NCBI GenBank assembly: GCA_905221605.1
Contig: CAJNDS010002626.1
Span: 31,001 to 95,000, forward strand
Direction of reading: 5' to 3'
DNA from: Symbiodinium natans
Lineage: Eukaryota; Sar; Dinophyceae; Suessiales; Symbiodiniaceae
Length of the DNA: 64,000 nt
The notes under the pieces are model-generated. The model was not told the origin of the DNA. It searched no databases and saw nothing but the letters and a program-made list of their open reading frames with translations. Shown piece by piece: positions 1 to 12,359 of this stretch; position 1 is the stretch's first letter, and every line of letters begins with the position of its first letter. Made by a program: the position numbers and the translations under genes.

Positions 1-825
1 TGAATCCTAAAACCCTCAAGCCCTAAAACCCTAAAGCCTGAAACCCTAAATCCTAAAATCCTACAAACCCTAAAACCCTGTACACCCTATAAACCCCAAA
101 ACCCGATCAACCTTATAAAGCCTAAATCCTAAAACCCTATAAACAATATAAACCTTAAACCCCTACAGAGCCCTAAAACCCTAAATCCCTAAACCCTAAC
201 ACCCTATAAACTGTAAGCCCTTAAAACCCTAAACCCGAAAGCCTGAAGCCCCAAAACCCTACATGCTGCCCAAGATTTTGTATCCTGAACATCCTTAAGC
301 ACCCTGAACCCTAAAACCCTGCGGCCAAAGCTCACATTGAACATTGCCAGCTCCATGGCTCTCTGACAATGGAGAGGGGACCCACCAAAACTTGAACCCA
401 AAACTCAGCTGCGGCCGCATTTGGGGTTTAGGGTTTAGGGTTTAGGGTTTAGGGTTTAGGGTTTAGGGTTTAGGGTTAAGGGTTCAGGGTTTAGGGTTTA
501 GGGGCAGTTTAGGGTTGTAGGGTTTGGAGTTAATATATGGGGCTTGTATGGGTTTATAGCGCTGGAGGCAACTCTCTTACCTGGCTTCTGCTGCAGCTCT
601 CCTCTGTCCAGCCCGCGAGCTCGCAGAGGACTGGGCCGGGTAAGTTCGGGGTGATTAAGTTCCCACAGGGCAGCCACTATCAAACAATACAGCCAAGCCC
701 TAGCAGAAGGTGGCCCGAGGGAGCGAAAAATCTCCCAACCCAGAAGCTCAATCCGAAGAACGAACGCCGAAAGCTTCAATACACCAGCCAGATAAAGCCC
801 TAAGCCCTAAACCCCAAACATTGAG

Positions 826-916
826 CTTGGTAGCCCACTAACCATATTGTAATAAGGGGTATGTACCCTTTTTGCGGTTGGCTGCTTAATAAAAAGGGTA
901 CCAATGGCCTACCAAG
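826..916. mobile_element. Hairpin element A1
   Basis: Ends CTTGGTAGCCCA and TGGCCTACCAAG form terminal inverted repeats; the inside has AAGGGGTATGTACCCTTT and the related AAAAAGGGTACC. About 90 bases. Family A is the most abundant hairpin family in the window. Confidence 0.8.
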
Positions 917-2295
917 AAAATCACAGTTCTGCTTTCACGAAGGATGCTTGCCATGGATATGTAGAAAAATACAAAACACTAAAATGTGACTTCTTATGAT
1001 GATCTTGAAGGTGTCAGAGTTTAGGGCTAGAGTCCCTAAACCCTAAACCCTAACTACAGTGGCCCTGGCCACACAAATTCGCAAGGCGCGAGTAACCCTG
1101 CTGTCGGCCTGTGTCAGCGCCGGACCACGCGCGCAGCGGGCAACCTCTGGGCACATGCCACAAGGCTTTCTGATGAAGGAGGAGTTTCAGTAACCCTAAA
1201 CCCTAAACCCTAAACCCTAAACCCTAAACCCTAAACCCTAAACCCTAAACCCTAAACCCTAAACCCTAAACCCTAAACCTCCCTGGAGCGCTGGCTTGGG
1301 GCCCTACAATCCAACACGACATGCTCGACCTTTGCCTGATATCTTTTGCAACTGCACATGACCCAATTGCCCGTAAGGTCTCATGGTGTGGCGGTTTTAG
1401 GGTTTAGGGTTTAGGGTTTAGGGTTTAGGGTTTAGGGTTTGGCATTTAGTTAGTTAGGGTTTAGGGTTGGGGATTGAGGCTTTGGGCTTCGGTCGGGTTG
1501 AAGCAAACAGGTGCATGTTACTTGCGAGGCTCCCTAACCTAACGGACAAACCTTTCATCTCGTGATTTCGTTCTCCCCGAACAATGCAAACAGGACTTAG
1601 TAGGGGCTTAGGTGTAGTTATAAGTGGTTGGTGAAAACTGTATTTGGGTACTCATAGCCCTGCCTATCACTACCCATGATGCTTCAAGTACGTCCCTCTG
1701 AAGCCGTTTTTGCGAGGGCAATGTTCCCGACTCTGCGTCAAAGGGCTTGCGGTTCGGGGCTTGGAGTCTTTGAATTTAAATGCTACTCTTGCCCTATGCT
1801 GGATGTTATTGGTGGAAAGATTGCTCGAAGAACCAAGCCAACTTGCTCCTTCACTATTGAAGCCCTCAGCCTTACAGCCCAAAAACCTTAACCCTAAACA
1901 CTAAAACCCTAAACCCTACAACGCCCCGAACCCTGCGCCTCACTGGCAGTCCAGGCTGGCTTGGCCAGCTGCCGCCGTGAGGCCCGGGGCCTCTTCGCGG
2001 CAAGAGGGAGCGGGGGTTCCTAAACCCTAAAACCCTAAACCCCAAACCCTAAACCCTGAGCCCTGAACCCTGAACCCTAACATGGGGTTTTGGGCTTGAG
2101 TTTAGGGCTTGGCTGAGGTTTCGGGGTACCTGTTTGGGGGTTTCTCCTCGTAAGGGTTTATCGTAGGTTACGAGTCTATTAGGGAGGCCTGTTCTGGGAA
2201 ATGCCCATGCATGGTTGGGGGTTTGAGGATACCCTTGACCCTAAATCCTTTAAGGGTTAAGGGTCCATAGAGTCTGTCTTGGGACTTATGCTGTG

Positions 2296-2475
2296 CTGGG
2301 GTTGGGGAACACTTTGGGGTTGGGCACTCCAGGACACTCTGGGGGTGGGCAAATCAGGGACACTTTGGGTTGGCTTCGGGTTTGGGCAATCCAGGGACAC
2401 TCTGGGGGCATATTGGGGTTGGGCGAGGAGTCCACCGGGCGAGGAGAAGTAGACCGGGCGAGGAGAAGACTTGAG
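2296..2475 (+). repeat. Minisatellite of ~30-50 bases
   Basis: Units with GGGTTGGGC, CAGGGACACTCTGGGGG or CACTTTGGG recur four times, followed by three copies of CCGGGCGAGGAG. Confidence 0.8.
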
Positions 2476-4061
2476 TTTAAAAATCTAACAACGGGTGGGG
2501 AAAGCAGCCGTTTCAAGAAGCCGAAAAGCCTTATCAAACCTCGGGAATTCTCGACCGCGAAACATCAGGCCTCCTAACGGCCTGATCTCCACACTCAAGC
2601 AGCAAACCGTAAACCTTGAGGGCTTAGGGCTTTAGGGTTTGAAGTGTGAAGCTCAAGAAGCTTAAGTTTTGGGGCTTTGGGTGTAGGGTCATGGGTTTAG
2701 GGTTGAAGGCTTCCGCGGGTGAGCGGTTAAGGGCTTGGGTTTGGTTCAGGGTTTCGGGTTTCGGGTTGGCTAGGGTTTTGGGTTTGGCGTGATTTCAAGT
2801 CCCAGACCCCTGCTGTCGGGGAAGGCTGCACCGGATCTTGTGTTCAGTGCAGGCGCCATGGGAATATCCTCAGGGAGTGGAAGCTTCAGGTTGTTTTAAA
2901 TCAAATGGGGTTTAGGGTTTGGGGTTTAGGTCCAGTTCCCGAATCTGTTTGTTCGAGCAGGTTACATACACGGGTCCCGTGCCCTACCAACACTCCTGAA
3001 ACTCCTGCCTGGCAGGTCTGTGGTGAAGACATGACTTAGGGCTAAACCCTAACCCAAAACCCTAAACCCAAAACCTTAAACCCTAAATCAAGACCCTAAA
3101 TCAAGACCCTAAACCCTAAACCTAGTCCTAAACCCCAGACCCTCAACCCTTAGGGTGAAGCTGGGAGGTCTGCCTCGTATGCGAAAAGGCGCCACATGCA
3201 TGAATGAGTGGAGGAGGTACCCTACAAAGACTCAGTAGCTGAACCCCTAAACCCTAAATCCTAACCCTAAACCTTAAACCCTAAACCCTAAACCCTAAAC
3301 CCTAAACCCTAAACCCTACAGGGCTTCGGCAGCACCACCTTCCCATGAGAACAACGACAACCTTCCTGCAGCCCACGCCAGGGGCAAAGTTTTAACAACA
3401 TGGGAGCTCAAGGGCATAGGGTTTAGGGCAGGTGCTGCTCCCCATCTCTGCTGCAGCATATAGAGTGAAGGCTTTATACCCATACCCCGCAAACCTCAAC
3501 CCTCAACCCTCAACCCTCAACCCTAACCCCCTGAACACGAAACCCCTAAATCCCAAACCCTCAACCCACAGCCCCATGTTCAGACGGGTTGCAGAGGGTT
3601 CGCCCTGGGCGACCGTGCGACGCCCCAGCGTCACGGTTGGTTTGTGCATGTTGCTTGTGTCACCGAACCTGAAGCCGGTTTCGAGGCTGCAGGGTTTAGG
3701 GGGCTTGGGGTTTGGGGTTTAGGGTTCCGGGATGAAACTCCCCACCCCAGAAACCGACGAGTAGAAAGGGTTCACGTGATGAATGGGGTTTTAAACGAGA
3801 ACCCTGCACCCCAAACCCTAGAAATCCAAAACCCCCAGTGAAATTAAAAACCAGGGTACTACTGGGTATGCAAGGAGTGTAGGATTCACATGTTCAGGGC
3901 CAGAGACCTTCAAGGCCACAGCAGCTTGATACTTGTGTTTAGGTTTAGGGTTTAGAGTAAAGAAACAAGCATCAACTGGATACCCACAAGAAGCTTCAAA
4001 GCACTTGCCTGTAGATTGCCCCCCAAACCCTTAGACTACACCCCTGCTGACCCTAAACTTG

Positions 4062-4156
4062 GGATGCTTCCCCTGATACTAACAGTCCTTAAATGGGATT
4101 ATAATGGGGCGTACTATAATCCCTGTGAAGGACTGCTAGTATACGGGGGAACATCC
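4062..4156. mobile_element. Hairpin element D1
   Basis: Ends GGATGCTTCCCC and GGGGGAACATCC; inner arms ACTAACAGTCCTTA and AAGGACTGCTAGTATA. Inverted repeat of about 30 bases with mismatches. Confidence 0.85.
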
Positions 4157-6082
4157 TAACCCTTAACCTAGTAAACCCTAAACCCTACTGTATGCCCAGT
4201 AAACCCTAAAACCTGAAGCCCACAGCCCGACGCCGTGAAAAAACTTGCAACTTCAACCTCACAGGCCGTCAAAAGTGGATTCACTGCTTGGGGTTTAGGG
4301 TCTAGGGTTTAGGGCTAGGGCTTAGGGCTTCATTCGGGGGCTTGGATTTGTGGCCCCTAAACCCCTAAACCCCAAAGCCTATGTCCTCAACCTTTCAACC
4401 CAACGCTGCCCAGCCACTGTCCCGAAGGAGATGAACCGGTCCGCTCCATTCCCGGCCTAAGTGAACCCCTAAACCCTAGACCCTAAACCCTAAACACCTA
4501 AACCCTAGACCCTAAACGATGAGAGCCCCCTTCTCTTCTAGTTTTTGAGCAGTTTCGCGTTTCAGGCTTCGATTTAGTTTCGGGAACTTGCAGGTTCCAC
4601 AATGCAGTCGCACATCTGGCTCCACAGAGGGATTCGGGGTTTAGGGTTTAGGGTTTAGGGTCTAGGGTTTAGGGTTTAGGGTTTAGGGTCTAGGGTCTAG
4701 GGTTTAGGGTTTAGGCTGAGGGAAGAACTGGCATCGAACCCTAAATCCAGAACCCTAAACCGCTCACAGGAGCATCCGAAACCCGAAGCCCTGAGTCTCT
4801 AGACCCCCCTAAGGCCGTACAGCCCTAGTCTTCCTTCCTAACCCAAAAGTCCTAATCCCAATAAGTTCAGAAAACCCCCTCAAGCCCTGAACCCTGTAGC
4901 CCTAAACCCTAAACCTAAACCCTAAACCCTAAACCCTAAACCCTAAACCCTAAACCCTAAACCCTAAACCCTAAAACCCTAAACCCATATTTTCGTAAAG
5001 CCCCCCAATTTGGGCTGCAGGCCTGGAGGGCGATGTCTGGCCGCTGCCTAACACAGGGCGCGGCTCAAGTGTATAAGCGCAGGAGGGTTTAGGGTTTAGG
5101 GTTTAGGGTTTAGGGTTTAGGGTTTAGGGTTTAGGGTTTAGGGTTCAAGTCATGTAAGCCCCAAGACCTATAGCCGCAAACCCTACACAACTCTAAGCCT
5201 AAGCCCTATACGCCGGGATTCAGGTTTAAGGTTCAGGGTTTAGGGGTCGAGAGTTGCGGAGTGCCACAACAGGAAACCCATGACCCCCAAGGCACACACA
5301 CTGATGACGGGTGACGAGGTTGGATCCAAACTCTGGCCCTGTCACCCTAAACCCTAAACCCTAAACCCTAAACCCTAAACCCTAAGCCCTAAGCCCTAAA
5401 CCCTAAACCCTAAGCTATAAGGAATCTACTCTGTCAAGGGCTCCCAGAAGAACCCCATACTGTTGATCAGCCCCGTGTCTAGTCTAGAGAAAGCAGCAGC
5501 CCAGCACGCCCAGACCCCTCTGCCACGGAAAGCCTTAAACCCTAAACTATAAACCCTAAACCCAAACCCTAAGCCCTAAACCGAAACCCTAAACCCTAAA
5601 CCCTAAACCCTAAACCCTAAACCCTAAACCCTAAACCCTAAACCCTAAACCCTAAACCCTAAACCCTAAACCCTAAACCCTAAACCCTAAACCCGAAACC
5701 CTAAGAGAAGTCGCAAGGTTCCCACTCCAGCCCTCTGCTGCCCAAGATGTGGTGCCCTTTTTTTCGGGTGGGTCGTTTGCAGGGTTTATGGTTCTTGGGG
5801 GTTTAGGGTTTAGGGTTTAGGGTTTAGGGTTTAGGGTTTAGGGTTTAGGGTTTAGGGTTTAGGGTTTAGGGTTTAGGGTTTAGGGTTTAGGGTTTAGGGG
5901 GGGAGCCGGGGAAGGGGGGGGGGTCGGGTTGGGCTGGGGGGGGGGGGGGCTATAAACCCTAAACCCTGGACCCTAAACCCTGAACCCACCCACATACCCC
6001 CTTTTCTTAAACGAAATTCAGGGGTGCAGGTTAAGGGTGTATGGGTTTGGGGTATGTTGAGCATTTCTTAGGTACCAGAAGG

Positions 6083-6570
6083 GCTGAGAGTCGTTTCATG
6101 GTCTCTTGATATGGGCCCTTAAATGGGTGACCCTTAATCCCTTCCCCCTTCCCCCTTTTATTAAATGGACCCCTAATGATAAAAACACTTTCCGGAAAAT
6201 CCTGCCGAAACCAACCCCGCCTTTAAAACCCTATTCCGAATTAGGGGGGGGGGGGGGTGGGGTTCAGGCCTCCAAGAAACCCCTCAACACCAATAAAACC
6301 CTCAGAGGGTTACTTAAGTTGATTACTTGATTAACCCTGAAGTCTAATGAATTATGACATGTCGATAAGAATACACCCGAATAATAAAAACACTTTTCGA
6401 ATTTTTAAAGGGGGGGGGGCCCCCCCCCCCCCCCCCGTTTAATATTAGGGGGATAGGATTACAACCCTTATGTATCCCATATAAATCCTGTAAAACCCAA
6501 TGGCCCATACTTCAGAACCCTTTGAAGGAGGTAAAGGGGCCACATTAAGGCACCATGTAGCTACCCTTAG
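6083..6570. mobile_element. Element I2, enlarged relative of I1
   Basis: Same ends as I1 (TTTCATGGTCTCTTGATATGG; GGCACCATGTAGCTACCC) and the same inner string CCCATACTTCAGAACCC, but about 490 bases long. The centre holds G and C runs, including a G9-C16 palindromic junction at 6411-6436. Confidence 0.75.
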
Positions 6571-6753
6571 ACTACTATTTGCTTAAACCACCCCCCCCCC
6601 CCAAAAAAAAAAAAAAAAAAAAAAAACTGAAAATAAAAAAGACTTCCCTATAAAGGTAAGACAGGGATCATTATCTTCATTATTTGTTGTTGTCTTTTTT
6701 TTTTTTTTTTTGGGGGGGGGGGGGGGCGCTTAAGCAAATAGTTGAAATAGTAG
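6571..6753. mobile_element. Inverted-repeat element with A/T and C/G runs
   Basis: Left CTACTATTTGCTTAA, then C14 and A24; right T18, G14, then TTAAGCAAATAG. The whole forms a hairpin. It directly follows element I2, sharing its edge. Confidence 0.75.
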
Positions 6754-7941
6754 TAGAGAACACAAGTTTAGGGGCTTACGACGAACCCAGGCCCTGAGCA
6801 TACTGCCAGCCTTGCTTGCGATACCTGGGGGCAGCTCAAGGTGTTTGGAGGGTTGGGGGGCGGGGGGGAATGGGGAGGGCAGGGCCATGCAAGCAGGGTT
6901 TAGGGTTTAGGGTTTAGGGTTTAGGGTTTAGGGTTTCGGGTTTCGGGTTTAGGGTTTCGGGTTTCGGGTTTACAATGTCGGGTTTAGGGGTGCAGGGTCG
7001 CCATGCAACGAATCGAGCTCCTGGGGTGGCCAGAGTGGTTCCGAAATTCTGTTGACATGTCCGTCGCTAGCACATGCAGGCATCGGTCGCAGAAGAGAGG
7101 GTCAACCTTGGACCCTAAACCCTAAACCCCAAACCCCAAACCCGAAAGCCGAAACTCTAAACCCGAAACTTTCCGTGTGAATTGCCCTGCTGGGACGAGC
7201 CGGAAGCCCCTAAATACCTGGGAACCCATAACCCTACCCCCTATAAACCTGTTCAAGTTAGTGGCTCATTGCAAGGAATTGCTGAACCGACAAAGGTTAT
7301 GTAGGGAGGGTATAAGCTACAAAAAACCCTCACCTCCCTACCAAGTTGTGTAAGTAAAACTCACTGGATTTCATTTCCTGCGGTTTAGTGGAGTAGGGTT
7401 GAGGGCTTAGGGGGCTTAGGGCTTAGGGCTTAGGGCTTAGGGCTTAGGGCTTAGGGCTTAGGGTTTAGGGTTTAGGTTTACGGTTTAGGGGATCCGGAAG
7501 ACCCCCCCAGAGTCTCAAAGCAAGCAAAGCTGAGTGACGAAGTGGTCCGGGGTCCCATTGCTTGTGATGGCACGCCTCGACATGCAAGCTTCGGAGGCTT
7601 GGGCACCGGAAACCTAAACTCTAAACCCTAAACCCGAAACCCGAAACCCTAAACCCCAAATCCTGATTTAACCCTGAGCGCTTGTGTAACCCCAGGTTAC
7701 TATATGTAGTTAGGCTAGTTAGAAGTGTGGTTGTGATTTTATAGCAAGCCCCCGAACCTAAAGTAGGTTTGGGGCTTTTGGGGGTTTAGGGTTGAGGGTG
7801 GTACGGTTGCTCACGAAGAACCCGGAATCCGACGATCCAGATATCCTCTCTGTTCTAGGCACCCTGGCCCCTGTCCTCCTTCATCATCTGGTTTAGGGTT
7901 TAGGGTTTAGGGCCCTCCAATGGAGCTCGAAACCCAAAACC

Positions 7942-8040
7942 TCATGGGGCCCTCTTAATTTCGGGGTAGCTATCATGAACAATTGGCACCGAAAAGAATC
8001 CACAAATGGGGAGTTGGGGGAAGGAGCCGCGCCCGGCAAG
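7942..8040 (-). CDS. Candidate exon ending in a stop
   Basis: Acceptor TTCGCCCAG|CTT, 32 codons (LAGRGSFPQLPICGFFSVPI and on to DSYPEIKRAP), then TGA. Phase 0. Third-position G/C about 60%. Evidence is only an open frame and an acceptor; function unknown. Confidence 0.27.
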   Translation of the reverse strand, partial: LAGRGSFPQLPICGFFSVPIVHDSYPEIKRAP

Positions 8041-8576
8041 CTGGGCGAAGCTCCCTAAACCCTGAACCCCAAACCCTAAACCCCAAACCCCAAACCCCAA
8101 ACCCCAAACCCTAAACCCTAAACCCTAAACCCCAAACCCCAGACCCTAAACCCCAAACCGACCTGAAGCGGCCGCGGCAGATGTTGGGCCCGCTGAGGCC
8201 ATCTGGGCCACGTTCAGCTGCATCCTGCAGGTACTTTAGAGGGTTTAGTTAGGGTTTGGGGTTTAGGGTTTAGGGTTTAGGGTTTAGGGCTTGGGGCTTG
8301 GGGCTTGGGGTTTGGGGTTTGGGGTTTGGGGTTTGGGGTTTGGGGTTTGGGGTTTGGGGTTTGGGATTTTGGGTTTGGGGTTTAGGGTGTGGGGTTTTGG
8401 GTTTGGGGTTTAGGGTGTGTGGTTTTCGGTTTGGGGTTTTGGGTTTGGGGTCTGGGAATTTGGGTTTCAGGTTTGGGGTGCAGGGTTTAGGGTGGATTTT
8501 AGCAGCCAGGGTGAGGGTTGAAAGGGTTTGCGGCGCTTGGCGTCAAGAGTTCTGGCCGGTGTATGGTATGGAATTA

Positions 8577-8692
8577 CTAGGTTGCCCGGTAACCTAGCAT
8601 TAAGAAGGGTGCCCTTTTTTGCCGGAAGGGGTTTACAAGGGAGCCTAAACCACCCCCAAAAAAGGGAATAAGGGCACTGCTGAGCATCCTAG
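8577..8692. mobile_element. Hairpin element A5
   Basis: Left CTAGGTTGCCCGGTAACC, right GCTGAGCATCCTAG, inside AGAAGGGTGCCCTTTTTTG, AAGGGGTTTACAAGGGAGCC and GGGAATAAGGGC. Confidence 0.82.
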
Positions 8693-8977
8693 GTTATAGG
8701 GAAGTTGGAACCCTAAACCCTAGACCCTAAACCCCAAACCCCAAACCCTAAACCCTAAACCCTTGGGGACCCTTTTTGAAGACCCTCTAAGGGAATCTCA
8801 GGGCCAGATTCGGGGTCTATGAAAGGAACCTTTGAGGGGTACAACCTTCGGGGTTTAGGGTTTAGGGTTTAGGGTTTAGGGTTTAGGGTTTAGGGTTTAG
8901 GGTTTAGGGTCTCTTGTGACTCCTTGCCAATGAAGCCTAACTCTCTAACAGACCCCCTGGTTCTGGGAATCAGGAAT

Positions 8978-9155
8978 CAAGGCCCTACATGAACTTATAA
9001 CCTTTTAAGGGATTCTAAGATAGGGTACCTCATTCCCGACAAAGGGCCCTACATATACTTATATCCTTTAGGGATTGCAAAATAGGGTGCCTCAGTCCCT
9101 CATACATATATTTATATCCTTTTAGGAGATTGTTCAATAGGGTACCTGATGCCCT
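8978..9155. repeat. Three tandem copies of a ~60-base unit
   Basis: Units with CTTATATCCTTTAGGGATTG, AAAATAGGGTGCCTCA and TCCC occur three times, diverged. One related copy lies at 39107-39190. Confidence 0.78.
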
Positions 9156-9162
9156 ATTAAAA

Positions 9163-9257
9163 TTAAGAGCCGGCCAGCAGATTGTCGGCGCTGGTCCTGA
9201 GCTCTGCAGGCGACATCTCGCTTTCACCTCGGAGCTCTCTGCGCTCGTCGCTCTCCG
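9163..9257 (-). CDS. Candidate terminal exon, highly charged
   Basis: Acceptor AAACCGCAG|CG, then 30 codons (ESDERRELRGESEMSPAEL and on to TSADNLLAGS) and TAA. About 70% of codons end in G or C. The acceptor sits at the edge of a degenerate TTTAGGG array. The two other minus frames are partly open, and I recognise no domain. Confidence 0.35.
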
Positions 9258-11715
9258 CTGCGGTTTAGGGCTTAGGGTTTCGGGTTTTGGGATTCGCAGC
9301 AGGAATGGGTTCAGGGCGAAGAAGCCCAAAATACGTGCTCGAACTTTGGGAAGCCCAGAACCCCAAACCCTTTCTAAGAAGCCCAAAGTAAGTGCGCGAA
9401 CTGTTGGAAACTCAGAACCCTAAACCTTGTACACCAAGCCGAAAACCCACACAGAGAAGCAAGCCCGCGCTCCTTAGGCCACCCCCCCCCCCCCCGTTTT
9501 TCGACTCGGATCAGGGTTGTGGGTTAAGGGTTAAGGGTTAAGGGTTCAGGGGTTAAGAGTTCAGGGTTTAGGGTTCAGGGTGCTTAGGATTCTGGGATTG
9601 GGGATGAGGTTTCAGGGTTTAGGCTGAAGGTTTGAAACCCTCACTCAGCTAACATCAGGCATGTGTTCAGGGGTTAAGGAGGGGCCCCTAGGTTGGGACC
9701 TTAATCTTATTCCCCTACATGTCCCCTATATACCTTATAGACCCTATATACCTTTTAGCCCCCTAAATAACCCCCAAATATCCCCGAAGGTCCCACATAA
9801 AGGTCCCTCCCTCTGTCCCTTGCATATAAACCCAGAGGTGCAGTTTTCGTGCTCATCGCATGGTGGTGCCATCGGTTTTCTTGTTTGCCGCCGCCGTGCA
9901 GGTGCAGTCTGGCACCTAGGTCCTAAACCCTAAACCCTAAACCCTAAACCCAAACCCCAAACCCCCAAACCAAAGCCTTAAACCCCAAGCCCTAAAACCC
10001 ATCGCCACAGAAGTGGTCTACGTCGAAGATGGGCCTCCCAAGCCCTTCGCTAAAGCCGTATAAGCTCCCACACCTCACTTAGGCTTTAGGGTGTAGCTAT
10101 CTACATGTATACATATGTATATATATATATATATGATTCAGCCCCGGCGGGCCCCCCCCCCCTCCCCCCTACCCCCCCCCTCAATGGTACCCCCCCCTCC
10201 CCCTGTGGTGTGGTTGGGGGTTGGTTTTAGGGTTTTAGGGTTTTAGGGTTTAGGGTTTACGGTTTAGGGTTTAGGGTTTAGGGTTTTAGGGTTTTAGGGT
10301 TTTAGGGTTTAGGGTTTAGGGTTTACGGTTTAGGGTTTTAGGGTTTAGGGTTTAGGGTTTTCCCCGCGGATGGGGTACTAAGATGATCCCCCCCCCTGTG
10401 GTGTGGTTGGGGGTTGGTTTTAGGGTTAGGGTTTAGGGTTCAGGGTTTTAGGGTTTAGGGTTTAAGGTTTAAGACTTAAGGTTTAGGGTTTAGGGTTAGG
10501 GTTTAGGTTTTAGGGTTTAGGGTTTAGGGTTTAGGGTTTGGGGGTTTAGGGTTTAGGGTTTAGGGTTTAGGGACCGTAGAGTAGACTTGGGGGGGGGGGG
10601 ATACCATGGGGGGGGGGGGCCCAGGACGCTCGACGCTGAACCATATATATACATATACGCTATGTATGTATATAGATATATACATATGAATATATAACAT
10701 GTATGTATACACACACACAGAGCTCGAAACCTTATAGGCTGAGTTTCCTGTAAAAAAGGCCAATTGGTGAAGCTGTGGGTCTTAATGATCTGGGGCTTCG
10801 GGTATATGGCTCCTCATCCACGAAGAAAGTGGGTGAACTACGGACCACTAGGGCTGTTCAAGATTCTAACTTCACTTGCTAGGTCGTGGCCCAAAACCAT
10901 AAACCCTAAACCCTAAACCCTAACCCTAAACCCTAAACCCTAAACCCTAAACCCCAAACAGTGCCACTTCATTTACTGGTTCGTAGTAGGGAATGAGGGG
11001 ATTGGGTCCCCTACAGAATGCCTGAAGTCGCCTCAGTCACTCATTGCCTAGCGAGAACCAGTTAGGCAAACCCTCAGCGCCTAAACCCTAAACCCTAAAC
11101 CCTAAACCCTAAACCCTAAACCCTAAACCCTAAACCCTAAACCCTAAACCCTAAACCCTAAACCCTAAACCCTAAAACCCTAAAACCCTGAACCCTAACC
11201 CCTAAACCCTAAACCCCAAGCCCTAAACCCTAAACCCTAAACCCCAAACCGTGCCACTTCATGGCAGCTCGTGGGTCTTTGCCTCTGACTCCAGGAGGGC
11301 CTGATACCTGGTGCGCGGGGTTTAGGGTTAGGGTTTAGGGTTTAGGGTTTAGGGTTTAGGGTTTATGGTTTAGGGTTTAGGAGCCCAAACCTACATGTGC
11401 TGGCAACCCGTAGTATACGTTTCGGAGATTTCGCATTCAAGTTACCCCAAAACAAAGACATTTAGGGTTCTGAAACTGGAGCTTAGGGTATAAAGGACCG
11501 AACCTAATTCAGGACTTTCAAACTCCTAAACCCTCCTGAGCCCTAAGGGGTTTAGGGTTTCGGGCTTAAGTTTAGGGTTTAGGGCTGAGGGCTGAGGGCA
11601 AGTCCCAAAGCCCAATCAACACAACCAGCACAAGACAAAGGCTTGCTGAGTTGCGCTTTAATACAGAAGAGATTCGTGGTTACGAAAGCACAACCCAACT
11701 TAACTTGTTGCCCAT

Positions 11716-11852
11716 CTGGGTTGCCCAGCAACCTATCGGATTAGAAAGGGTGCCCTGTTTTTGCTTAAAGTTGTTGATCAGGGAACTTAAACCCCCCCCC
11801 CAAAAAAAAAACCAACAAAAAAGAGGAATTAGGGTACTACTGGGCATCCTAG
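11716..11852. mobile_element. Hairpin element A4
   Basis: Left CTGGGTTGCCCAGCAACC, right ACTACTGGGCATCCTAG; the inside has AAAGGGTGCCCTG and runs of C and A. Bridges subfamily A (TAGCCCAG ends) and subfamily A' (CTAGGACCC ends). A partial relative that loses its right arm in G-rich sequence is at 12131-12180. Confidence 0.8.
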
Positions 11853-12005
11853 CCATTGGAGTCCCAGGATACCTGGCAGGGTCGTATGGCTGACGGGGGC
11901 GGCGGCCAGGTCGGAATCCGGGCGCGTTCATGTCCGCCTTGGAGCTCCCCCCCACGGGGAGGGTTTCGGGTTTGACCGCCCCAGAAACTCTGCAAATACA
12001 TATAT

Positions 12006-12036
<31 letters not shown>

Positions 12037-12359
12037 CACATCAACTCCACAAAAGAATCGAGCCCACCGTCAAGCCAAATTCAACGACCACCTCACTCTT
12101 TGGTCCACCAATGGCTCTCAAAGAGTCCCGAGTTGGTAGCCCAGTAACCATCTTATTTTTAGGGTACCCTTTTTGGGGGGGAGGGGGGGAAGGGGGGGAG
12201 GGGGGAGGGGCGGGGAGGCAATTCAATGGACAACCTAGTCGAGCAAGACGCTTAGTCAATCCTACTCGATTCTCCCCCTTGGAATACATCACACAACTCA
12301 GCCTGCGCAATGAATATACATATCTGGGCGGTGGAGGAGGGGAGACAAATGCATGACAA

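Larger units (their letters stand above)
1..5705. repeat. Tract of dispersed telomere-type arrays
   Basis: Degenerate CCCTAAA opens the window (1-330). Cleaner arrays: TTTAGGG at 424-518, 1394-1440, 4632-4715, 5083-5145; CCCTAAA at 1193-1281, 3251-3318, 4897-4985, 5345-5411, 5580-5700. Segments between arrays of 80-200 bases (for example 1062-1190, 1915-2020, 2800-2880, 2930-3035, 3580-3700, 4390-4465, 4520-4620, 5255-5340, 5420-5520) look exon-like, open on one or both strands with AG|G acceptors, mostly on the minus strand, but none matches a known family. 1660-1890 is array-free and open in several frames. Confidence 0.85.
5706..12350. repeat. Tract of arrays, homopolymers and hairpin elements
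   Basis: TTTAGGG arrays at 5804-5899, 6897-6975 (with TTTCGGG), 8850-8910, 10215-10365 and 10430-10572 (mixed TTTAGGG/TTTTAGGG), 11318-11380; CCCTAAA at 8057-8158 (with CCCCAAA), 10900-10957, 11083-11250. Variant arrays: GGGCTTA at 7405-7460, TTTGGGG at 8290-8370. Homopolymers: G near 5930-5948 and 6244-6256, C near 9482-9496. (TA)n at 10110-10136 and 11998-12044. A 12-base G/A-rich stretch replaces the right arm of a hairpin element near 12175-12220. Confidence 0.85.

Noticed and set aside
8180-8240. Plus-strand AEAIWATFSCILQ, vaguely like DIWAxGCIL of kinases
   Set aside because: Lacks the Asp and Gly of the motif and has no kinase neighbours on that strand.
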